Shown: positions 1 through 5,820 of the stretch, piece after piece
Layout: each line of letters starts with the position of its first letter
Numbering within the stretch: the first letter of the stretch is position 1
DNA from: Myxococcota bacterium
GTDB lineage: Bacteria > Myxococcota_C > UBA6777
Direction of reading: 5' to 3'
Assembly: GCA_023150835.1 (NCBI GenBank)
Contig: JAKLKB010000171.1
Coordinates: 1-11,196 of the forward strand
Length of the DNA stretch: 11,196 bases
The notes under the pieces: model-generated
Seen by the model: the letters and a program-made list of their open reading frames with translations, nothing else
Database searches by the model: none
Told to the model about the DNA's origin: nothing
Translations under genes and position numbers: made by a program

Positions 1-85
1 GAGGGGGCTTGTGTTATGCGGAGGGGGGGGCTTGCGTTATGCGGAGGGGGGATTGTGTTATGTGGAGGAGGGCTTATGTTCGCTG
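1..85. repeat. G-rich tandem repeat, 20-23-nt unit, cut by the window edge
   Basis: Four consecutive units begin with GAGG and share the pattern GAGGGGG-CTTGTGTTATGCG: 1-20, 21-43, 44-64 and a more diverged one at 65-85. Length differences come mainly from the G-run, as expected from slippage. The array probably continues to the left of base 1. It lies at the 3' end of the FmdB-type gene and supplies that gene's stop codon and last eight codons. No function is visible. Confidence 0.8.
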
Positions 86-315
86 CACCAGTCGAGACCG
101 CAGTGATCACTTTGTGGCATGGGGAGGGCGGAAGCTGGGGCAGGATCCGAAGCAAAAGAGGCGACACGAGACGGTGTTGAAAAAGTGGACAGCAGCTTGC
201 TCACATCCTCGGAGCCACAAAACGGGCAAAGGATCTCCGCCATCAGATCACGCGAAGAGAGCAACTGCTCAAAACGCCGTCCACAGGCCGCGCAACCATA
301 CTCGAACAAAGGCAT
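58..315 (-). CDS. FmdB-type zinc-ribbon protein (85 aa)
   Basis: This is a small protein of the FmdB/CxxC_CxxC_SSSS zinc-ribbon family. It opens with MPLFEYGCAACG, the family hallmark of an MP-x-Y/F-E-Y-x-C-x2-C start. A second CPFCG knuckle follows, so C8, C11, C30 and C33 can bind one zinc. The usual Ser/Thr-rich stretch comes next (residues 43-63). Two extra cysteines, C72 and C77, lie near the C-terminus. The family is widespread; the name comes from a regulator suggested for an amidase operon, and most members have no proven function. The start at 315 is supported by a GAGAGG ribosome-binding site about 5 nt upstream. It is the last of four minus-strand genes, 69 nt downstream of the TPR protein. 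The last eight residues (78-85) are encoded by the tandem repeat at the window edge, so the C-terminus may vary between strains. Confidence 0.85.
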   Translation of the reverse strand: MPLFEYGCAACGRRFEQLLSSRDLMAEILCPFCGSEDVSKLLSTFSTPSRVASFASDPAPASALPMPQSDHCGLDWCSEHKPSST

Positions 316-384
316 ACGAACCTCTCGGTTTGTCTGTTGTTTCTTTGCAAACGGCTTGTTTCTTGTGGGTTTGTTGGGGGTGGT

Positions 385-1374
385 TTATTGGAACAAAGAA
401 CCTTGGCCGACGTTCACTGTTTGGGGTTTGGGAACCACGATCGCCACCACCACGCCACCCGCCACAACGACCCCGATGGTGATCCAAAACCAAGCTTGTT
501 TGTAAATAGGGGGGCCTTCTTTTACAACCTTGCGGCGCGTGACGCCGAGGTCATCGTCTTTGGCTCCGATGGTGTTGCTTGCGGCGACTTTGGTTTCGCT
601 GTCTTTTTTCTCGTTGGGATCGTCTTCAAACACAACGCCCCGACGTGCGGGCGGTTCCGTCTCTGTTGGAGCTGCCACTGGCTCGCCGCTGCCCGTGTTG
701 GCGGGGTTGGGGTCCGAGCCGGGCGCATCGCCGATCGGTGGAGGGGGCGCGACGTCTACGTTTTCAGGACGCGAGATCGGGTCGTCCCCTTTGACCAATT
801 GAACGTCTTTGTTGATCCGCTGCCCCGGGCGAAGATCGAAGTCAAGGTACACAGTTTTGTGTTCGTAAAGACTAACTTTATAACGATAACGCCCCGGCAT
901 CAAACGCTTTTTCCACGTCGTTTCGCCGATCTTCGTTTCGCCTTGGGTGGTGATCTGGATCACTCGCGCTTTCGGTGGCGTCGAAGCGATCGACAGATAA
1001 CACATATAACGCCGATCCAACGTCGCATACCAAGAAGCCGCTGCCTTGGTCACATCCGCCTTTTCGCAACGGCTACCATGCGCTGCTTGATAATACCGCT
1101 GCATCGCTTGGTAGGGGCGGTTCATCTTGTAAAGCATCTGCCCTTGGTACTGCAAAAAGGTCGCACGTCGACAGTTAAAACGCGGCAGGCGCGGCACATA
1201 GCTGTGTGCCGCCTCAAACGCTTTTAACGCCTTCGAGTATTCTTTCGCTCGTGCGTGGCTTTGCCCCTTCAAATAAGCATCTACCGCTTTTTGGATCTTG
1301 CTTGCCTTGGCTGTTTGAGGTTGCGCACACAGCGCCAACGCCAACAGCCATCCCATCGCTCTCATCCAACGCAT
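385..1374 (-). CDS. Secreted TPR/PEGA-like protein with C-terminal membrane anchor (329 aa)
   Basis: The protein is an envelope protein of a type common in Myxococcota. Residues 1-24 form a signal peptide ending in AKA, with cleavage likely before S25. Residues 28-100 are helical and TPR-like (AKEYSKALKAFEAAHSY, then a second helix pair). Residues 125-195 resemble a PEGA domain: a short beta-rich module with STPPKARV, then LMPGRYRYKV. A Pro/Ala/Glu-rich linker (about 200-290) leads to one transmembrane helix at 294-314 and a 14-residue tail. The TPR and PEGA-like parts should lie outside the cytoplasmic membrane. The frame is open upstream to 1476, but 1374 is chosen because it starts directly at the signal peptide and has an AAGGAG site 9 nt upstream. 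A 255-nt gap separates it from the upstream lipoprotein gene, so it may have its own promoter. Specific function unknown; a cell-envelope scaffolding role is only inference. Confidence 0.85.
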   Translation of the reverse strand: MRWMRAMGWLLALALCAQPQTAKASKIQKAVDAYLKGQSHARAKEYSKALKAFEAAHSYVPRLPRFNCRRATFLQYQGQMLYKMNRPYQAMQRYYQAAHGSRCEKADVTKAAASWYATLDRRYMCYLSIASTPPKARVIQITTQGETKIGETTWKKRLMPGRYRYKVSLYEHKTVYLDFDLRPGQRINKDVQLVKGDDPISRPENVDVAPPPPIGDAPGSDPNPANTGSGEPVAAPTETEPPARRGVVFEDDPNEKKDSETKVAASNTIGAKDDDLGVTRRKVVKEGPPIYKQAWFWITIGVVVAGGVVVAIVVPKPQTVNVGQGSLFQ

Positions 1375-1629
1375 CTTTTGTTTCTCCTTTGCCTTTCCCT
1401 GCGTGTCCTCGCGGGGTATCTCGCATGCTTCGCATACATCGGGATCTTCCGCCCCCAAAAGAGGCTTCTCCGACAAGGACTTCCAAACCTACACCAATCT
1501 TTTTTGATCGTCGAGAGGCCGAACCTGTTCTCAAATCTCACTCACGCTCAACCTCCAACGCCACGCAAACGCTCTCACCCCCCCTCACCTTACACCCCCC
1601 TTTTCGCAACATCCCCGCCTTGCTCGATC
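1375..1629. other. Intergenic region between lipoprotein and TPR/PEGA-like genes
   Basis: A 255-nt gap between two genes in the same direction. On the minus (coding) strand it is purine-rich, with G-runs around 1579-1603. I see no clear terminator hairpin with a T-run and no convincing -35/-10 pair, so whether the downstream gene is transcribed separately cannot be told from sequence. Confidence 0.5.
1384..1389 (-). promoter_or_regulatory. Ribosome-binding site setting the start of the TPR/PEGA-like gene
   Basis: AAGGAG on the minus strand lies 9 nt before the ATG at 1374. It supports this start over the upstream in-frame ATG at 1476, which would put a 34-residue hydrophilic stretch ahead of a clear signal peptide. 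Confidence 0.75.
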
Positions 1630-2577
1630 TCATTTGGGCGGTGTATAGGCAACCACCGCATTTTCTGCACAGCGTGGCCCGTCTTTCAAACGGAAGGTTC
1701 GCTTGTTGTCGCAGAGATCGCACAACAGTTCCTTGCTACCTGTCTTGATCGACTTTCCATCATTCGCATCGTTGCAACCTGCCGCCACTTCGGACACTTT
1801 GCGCCACTGCAAAGCGGCGGGTTCTGCGACCGTTCCTGCGCACAAGTAAGCTTCGTTGCCTTTGTCCAACAAGCACTTGATATCTTTCGTGCTTGCATCG
1901 CATCCCGCTGTCTTGGCGTCCACGGTGGGGACATACAAGCAGCTTTGTCCAAGCACCGAGCCACAAGCCCCCGCATCATCAACGCCTTTGCCTGTTCCAT
2001 CGTCGTTGCAATCGTCATCACGCCCGTTGCATTGCTCGCGATAACACAACCTACAAGTGCCGTTGTCTCCTCCCATACTGGCCCCTTGAATCCGCCAAGC
2101 CAACACGCACTTCGCGTTGGCTCCGACTTTGGATACACAGCTCTCTAAACCCCGTTGCAGGTAGCCTTTGCAGTCGATACTATCGGGACTTTCCTTGGAC
2201 AAGAAGAAGTACACATCGAACTTATCCACCCCCGCAGCCACCGACGCAGAGACCGAAGCATCGCTAAATGTCCCGCCCGCATCGCGCACAAGATACTTTC
2301 CATCCGGATTGTACTGCACAACGTAGGTCGGTGGATCACCCGCTTGGCCGCTCCAACGCAAGCCCACACATCCGTATTCTTTTCCACCTTGAAACAGCTT
2401 GTAAGGCCCATCAGGTGTCGGGATCTGTAAAGCAGCACCAAAGATCGCTTTTGGGCTTTGCGCCGCATCGCTGCAAACAATCGGTGTCGTCCTTCCTCCA
2501 CAAGCCCCCGCCAACAACCAGCCCATCCCCAAACATCCCAACGCTACCGCTCGCACAAAACGCCAAGATCGCAACAT
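1630..2577 (-). CDS. Cys-rich lipoprotein with MopE-like Asp-rich motif (315 aa)
   Basis: The N-terminus (basic residues, a hydrophobic stretch, then LLAGAC) fits a lipoprotein signal with C26 as lipidated residue. The -3 residue is Ala rather than Leu, so the lipobox is acceptable but not ideal. The mature chain has 18 further cysteines, spread from C35 to C303 and mostly well separated, suggesting a disulfide-stabilised extracytoplasmic protein. Residues 183-194 read CNGRDDDCNDDG. This matches the motif of the MopE-type putative metal-binding repeats found in many myxobacterial surface proteins, here as a single copy; acidic loops of this kind may bind Ca or Cu. Start 2577 is chosen over 2640 because it begins the signal peptide and follows an AGAGGTG site 7 nt upstream. 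The gene lies 59 nt downstream of the IscA-like gene in the same direction, probably co-transcribed. I recognise no family over the whole length; function unknown. Confidence 0.82.
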   Translation of the reverse strand: MLRSWRFVRAVALGCLGMGWLLAGACGGRTTPIVCSDAAQSPKAIFGAALQIPTPDGPYKLFQGGKEYGCVGLRWSGQAGDPPTYVVQYNPDGKYLVRDAGGTFSDASVSASVAAGVDKFDVYFFLSKESPDSIDCKGYLQRGLESCVSKVGANAKCVLAWRIQGASMGGDNGTCRLCYREQCNGRDDDCNDDGTGKGVDDAGACGSVLGQSCLYVPTVDAKTAGCDASTKDIKCLLDKGNEAYLCAGTVAEPAALQWRKVSEVAAGCNDANDGKSIKTGSKELLCDLCDNKRTFRLKDGPRCAENAVVAYTPPK

Positions 2578-2636
2578 CACAAAACACCTCTCTATACCAT
2601 CATGGGTCACCTGCCCACACTCTCCCACAGACAGGC

Positions 2637-2957
2637 TCAATTTTCCTCGGGCCTCACAAACACAAACCCACCACCGTACTGATTGTCAATAAAATCCAAC
2701 GTCGTCCCTTCCAAATAAGGAATCGAACTCTTGTCCAAGATCACACGCAAACCGCCTTGTGTCGAGACATGATCGCTCGGTTTGACCTTGCTCTCAAACG
2801 CCAGATCATAACGGTAACCGTTCCCTGCATCGATCAACAAGATCCGCACTCCGCTCTCTTTGGCGACGAGTTCCCGATCGATCGCCGTTTTCACTTGCTC
2901 AACAGCTCGCTGTGTCAACCGAACAGGCGCACTCTCGCTTTTTTGTGGCTTTGCCAT
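2637..2957 (-). CDS. IscA/HesB-like (A-type carrier fold) protein lacking all cysteines (106 aa)
   Basis: The sequence aligns from end to end with the A-type Fe-S carrier family (IscA, SufA, ErpA, HesB): VRLTQRAVEQVK at the N-terminus, then GYRYDLAFE, GGLRVILDKSS, YLEGTTLDFID and GGGFVFVRPEE. In functional carriers the first cluster ligand is the Cys of a GCSG motif. Here the matching segment (residues 43-47) reads DAGNG. The C-terminal CGCG ligand pair is missing because the protein ends at EEN, just where the family's NPN-x-CGCG tail would follow. There is no cysteine anywhere, so it cannot bind a cluster in the usual way. Cys-free HesB-like proteins are known in other bacteria with no settled role. 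The start at 2957 has a GAGGTGA site 10 nt upstream. It is the first gene after a good promoter and precedes the Cys-rich lipoprotein gene. Confidence 0.85.
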   Translation of the reverse strand: MAKPQKSESAPVRLTQRAVEQVKTAIDRELVAKESGVRILLIDAGNGYRYDLAFESKVKPSDHVSTQGGLRVILDKSSIPYLEGTTLDFIDNQYGGGFVFVRPEEN

Positions 2958-3009
2958 AACGACTTCTTCACCTCATTTTTCTACATCCATGCACAAAAAA
3001 AGTGGCCGC

Positions 3010-3038
3010 ATCCTAGTCCATCGCCAATCCCTTGTCAA
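3010..3038 (-). promoter_or_regulatory. Sigma70-type promoter for the IscA-like gene
   Basis: On the minus strand TTGACA (3038-3033, a perfect -35 consensus) is followed after exactly 17 nt by TAGGAT (3015-3010, four of six matches to TATAAT). Transcription would start near 3003, leaving a leader of about 45 nt before the ATG at 2957. The -35 box lies 15 nt from the edge of the 34-35-nt tandem array. Confidence 0.6.
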
Positions 3039-3053
3039 CGTATCCACCCATCC

Positions 3054-3364
3054 AAGCCCATACACCGAGCCTCACAACCACCGACATAAGCCCATACACC
3101 GAGCCTCGCCAACCACCGACATAAGCCCATACACCGAGCCTCACAACCACCGACATAAGCCCATACACCGAGCCTCACAACCACCGACATAAGCCTATCC
3201 ATCGGATCTCGCCAACCACCGACATAAGCCTATCCATCGGACCTCGCCAACCACCGGCACAAGCCCATACACCGAACGATACCCCCCCTCGATCCAAGCC
3301 CATCTACCGACCCAAACGAACGCCCATCCAAGCCCATCTACCGACCCAAACAACCACCCGTTGC
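3054..3364. repeat. Intergenic tandem array, about nine 34-35-nt units
   Basis: Units start with AAGCC. Copies at 3054-3087, 3088-3122, 3123-3156 and 3157-3190 share AAGCCCATACACCGAGCCTC plus an AACCACCGACAT end, with a 1-nt length change at CTCACAACC versus CTCGCCAACC. Copies at 3191-3225 and 3226-3260 are a second variant (AAGCCTATCCATCGG). Copies at 3261-3295, 3296-3329 and 3330 to about 3364 are more diverged (CCATCTACCGACCCAAAC). The ordered variants suggest local duplication followed by drift. The array lies between two divergent genes. Mixed 34/35-nt periods rule out a conserved reading frame, and there are no unique spacers. Confidence 0.9.
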
Positions 3365-3501
3365 AAACCACCACAAGCGGCCTCTTGCCTTTTTGGGGTG
3401 GGTTGTGATTGATAGCGCCCACCAAACCTCACCACCCGCGCAGAGGACCGATCTTTGCCCGACCACAGACGGTCCCCGCCCCAAGCCCAAAAGGATCCCC
3501 G
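3365..3501. other. Leader region of the PEPCK-like gene with an inverted repeat
   Basis: Between the tandem array and the ATG at 3502 there is a perfect 6-bp inverted repeat, GGTGGG (3397-3402) and CCCACC (3418-3423), with a 15-nt loop. It could be a weak hairpin or operator. TTGCCT at 3385-3390 could be a -35 box, but the best -10 match at 17 nt (ATTGAT) is poor. An AAAAGGA ribosome-binding site lies 6 nt before the ATG and decides that start. Confidence 0.4.
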
Positions 3502-5652
3502 ATGAGTACAAGGTACAAGATCGACGAACGTACGGCGGTCAACGAACTGAGTCATATCCGCGCATCTGCCATCACCTTGAGTTGCGCCCGCAACATCGCC
3601 CACAACCCAACGATGGACGAACTCTACGAGATGTCCTGCAACCAAGACAGCGCGATCATCACGGATGTACCGATGGCAGATCCCGCCTACGCAGGACTCA
3701 GCCCACAACACAACCGCGTGATCGTCTCTTATAGCGGCCAAGATACGGGCCGTTCATCTTGGGCGCGCTTGATCTGCCCACAGCCTGAAGAGATCCAACG
3801 ACACCCCGAACTTCTCGATACACGCGACCGCATCGAGCGCCTTGTGCGCGAAATGAACATCCAATTGATGCAAAAACAAACCCTCGTTCATACCGAAGTC
3901 TTCTTTGGGAAAAACCATTCTTTCATGGGCAAGATCCACATGATCGTCCCCAAAGAGTACGCCAAACTCGCTCTTGACCTCGGACTCAACTTTATCCGCG
4001 TCACCCCCGAATCGCAAAAGATCTACGACGCCTCCGATGTCCTCAAAATACCCGACCTTTGGCTTGTCTGCCACCCCGAATGGCTCAACCCAAGCTGGCA
4101 AGCATGGCGCAACCGCGTCACCCCCGCCAACCAAGAACAGATCGCCAAAGATCCCGAACCCAAGCGCTTAATGATGGTCTTCGATATCGCCTATTATACG
4201 GCGTATCTGCTCGGCGCTCGCTACTTCGGCGAAGTCAAAAAAGCCTGCCTCACCATGATCTGGGACGCCGCCATCAAAAGCGGTATCGGAATGCCCATAC
4301 ACGGCAGTTCCAAAACGCTCTTCGTCATCCCCCAAAACGCCCCAACCACCGCTCCTTCGTCGATTGACCAAAACACCCCAACCACCGCTCCCTCGCCGAT
4401 TGACCAAAACACCCCAACCACCGCTCCCTCGCCGATTGGCCAAAACACCCCAACCACCGCTCCCTCGCCGATTGGCCAAAACACCCCAACCACCGCTCCC
4501 TCATCGATCGACCAAAACACCCCAACCACCGCTCCCTCGTCGATTGACCAAACAGCCCAAACCACCGCACTTTCCAAGCCACAAGCCGTCACGTTCATCA
4601 CCATCGGCTTGTCTGGCTCGGGCAAGTCCACCATCGGAAACGATCCCCACCACGCCTTCCTCGATCCCCAAAAAGGCGAGTACTCCCGTATCGGCAACGA
4701 TGATGCCCTTGTGATCCTTTACGATAAGAACCTGCGCGATCATGGAACCGTCGGACTCGAAGACGGATGCTACAACAAATCCAACGACTACACTCCCGAT
4801 TCGATGTATCTTCGCACCGTACAATCGGCTGAAAACGTCATGGTCTTTCGCAACGATCAAGGAAAGCTCGATATCTTGCACCAAGATATCCTCAACGGGA
4901 ATGGTCGTGTCCAAACCGCACGCCACCTCTTGTCGGGCGCGGACAGCGATCTCAATACACCCCACCCTGATTACCTTTGCTTGCTGATGAAAGACGAAAC
5001 CCTCCCTCCCGTCGTGCGCATCACCAATTCTCAACTGATGGTTTCGATGTATATGTGCCTCGCAAGCCGCTCCACTTCCGCAGAAAATCTTCCCGTCGAA
5101 CAGATGGGCAAACTGCGCATGATCCCGGGCGCAAACCCCTTCAACACATGGGGCATGCAACAAGAAGCCGAATCGCTCGAAAAACTCGTACAACACCTTG
5201 GCTGCCAAGGTATCGTGATGAACACGGGCAGTTTCTTCATCAACGCCAACAAACAACGTGCTGGACAACTTCGCAAAGTCACCAAAGAGATCTCTCTCTC
5301 TATCTATCCGATGCTTGCGCAAAACAAGATCCGATGGATCGATTGGCCCTACTTCCCCGGTACGCAGATCCCCGCACCCGGCTGCTTTGAAAGCCTCTTC
5401 CCCCTCTTCGATCAGTACTTTCACCCCCTGCGCGTCGAAGACGAACAAGTCTTTTGCGAACTCCTACGCAACCGCCTTCTCGAACGACTTGACTTTCTCC
5501 TTAGCATCAAGATCGATCGCCGTTTTATCTTACCCATCCGAAAAGCCATCATCGAACTCGATTCCTACGAACTCAGCACTCGCGGACCCACCGCACACGT
5601 CGAAAACATCGAAACCTTGCTCGGCACAGGACGAGACAAATCCTCCCTCTAA
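3502..5652 (+). CDS. Divergent ATP-type phosphoenolpyruvate carboxykinase-like protein with repeat insertion (716 aa)
   Basis: The whole protein follows the fold order of ATP-type PEPCK, which converts oxaloacetate and ATP to PEP, CO2 and ADP. Recognisable blocks are TGRSSWARL (R84, matching the substrate-binding Arg of TGRSPKDK); LVHTEVFFGKNHS and LNPSW; GARYFGEVKK (Y241, K246, K247); MPIHGSS (H267, matching the metal-binding His of MHCSAN); the P-loop GLSGSGKST (369-377); IGNDDA (D400, D401); LEDGCYNKS; LPPVVRIT (R506); and NTGS (574). Metal, nucleotide and substrate residues all appear kept, but overall identity to classical PckA is low and the protein is longer than the usual 540 residues. 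It may be a separate PEPCK-related family; DUF4914 is one I would test first, from memory only. Residues 278-361 are a 12-residue repeat array inserted between the two lobes. Start 3502 is chosen over the open frame back to 3409 because it has a ribosome-binding site and the earlier part runs through leader DNA. It converges with the DUF2330-type gene 168 nt away. Confidence 0.82.
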   Translation: MSTRYKIDERTAVNELSHIRASAITLSCARNIAHNPTMDELYEMSCNQDSAIITDVPMADPAYAGLSPQHNRVIVSYSGQDTGRSSWARLICPQPEEIQRHPELLDTRDRIERLVREMNIQLMQKQTLVHTEVFFGKNHSFMGKIHMIVPKEYAKLALDLGLNFIRVTPESQKIYDASDVLKIPDLWLVCHPEWLNPSWQAWRNRVTPANQEQIAKDPEPKRLMMVFDIAYYTAYLLGARYFGEVKKACLTMIWDAAIKSGIGMPIHGSSKTLFVIPQNAPTTAPSSIDQNTPTTAPSPIDQNTPTTAPSPIGQNTPTTAPSPIGQNTPTTAPSSIDQNTPTTAPSSIDQTAQTTALSKPQAVTFITIGLSGSGKSTIGNDPHHAFLDPQKGEYSRIGNDDALVILYDKNLRDHGTVGLEDGCYNKSNDYTPDSMYLRTVQSAENVMVFRNDQGKLDILHQDILNGNGRVQTARHLLSGADSDLNTPHPDYLCLLMKDETLPPVVRITNSQLMVSMYMCLASRSTSAENLPVEQMGKLRMIPGANPFNTWGMQQEAESLEKLVQHLGCQGIVMNTGSFFINANKQRAGQLRKVTKEISLSIYPMLAQNKIRWIDWPYFPGTQIPAPGCFESLFPLFDQYFHPLRVEDEQVFCELLRNRLLERLDFLLSIKIDRRFILPIRKAIIELDSYELSTRGPTAHVENIETLLGTGRDKSSL
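4333..4584 (+). repeat. In-frame 36-nt minisatellite inside the PEPCK-like gene
   Basis: Six near-identical 36-nt units (starting at 4333, 4369, 4405, 4441, 4477 and 4513) and a degenerate seventh (4549-4584) encode QNTPTTAPS(S/P)I(D/G). Units differ at only a few bases and are alike even at third codon positions, so the expansion is recent. The period is a multiple of three, so copy-number change keeps the frame. The peptide is rich in Thr, Pro and Ser and should be an extended flexible linker. Confidence 0.95.
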
Positions 5653-5820
5653 ACTCATGTTGCGCAATGGTTTTGTGGGATTCTACCCCACACCCCGCAA
5701 GGGCGCACAGCTCCCTTGACCCTGTATTGGCGAAAAGATCACTGCTTTTCAAACCAACAACGCTCTCGCTTGAAGACCGCGAACACGGGGTTTTTGCGAC
5801 TGCACCGCTCCTCTCTACCT
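5653..5820. other. Convergent intergenic region with two short hairpins
   Basis: This lies between the 3' ends of the PEPCK-like and DUF2330-type genes. Two perfect 6-bp inverted repeats are visible: TGTGGG/CCCACA (5674-5679 and 5687-5692, loop 7) and GAAAAG/CTTTTC (5732-5737 and 5745-5750, loop 7). Neither is followed by a T-run on either strand, so a standard intrinsic terminator is not shown. They may still take part in ending transcription from both sides. Confidence 0.4.

Noticed and set aside
337-1227. Long plus-strand open frame opposite the TPR/PEGA-like gene
   Set aside because: The minus strand shows signal peptide, TPR-like region, PEGA-like domain, membrane helix and a ribosome-binding site; the plus-strand frame shows none of these.
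1375-1476. Upstream ATG start for the TPR/PEGA-like protein
   Set aside because: It would place 34 hydrophilic residues before a standard signal peptide that has its own AAGGAG site.
1255-2148. Plus-strand open frames opposite the lipoprotein gene and the gap before it
   Set aside because: No domain or plausible start, and the minus-strand frame has a lipoprotein signal and MopE-like motif.
3054-3364. CRISPR array
   Set aside because: The units follow each other directly with no unique spacers between them, and no cas gene is nearby.
2860-3425. Open frames on both strands through the 34-35-nt repeat array
   Set aside because: They merely read through repeats; the mixed 34/35-nt period shifts the frame from unit to unit and no conserved peptide results.
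3409-3501. Upstream TTG start for the PEPCK-like protein
   Set aside because: It lacks a ribosome-binding site, and the added residues are Pro-rich leader translation; ATG at 3502 has AAAAGGA 6 nt upstream.
4501-5448. A 315-codon open frame antisense to the PEPCK-like gene
   Set aside because: It overlaps conserved PEPCK motifs on the other strand and has no recognisable domain.
5674-5750. Intrinsic bidirectional terminator between the convergent genes
   Set aside because: Two 6-bp hairpins exist, but no T-run follows either stem on either strand.
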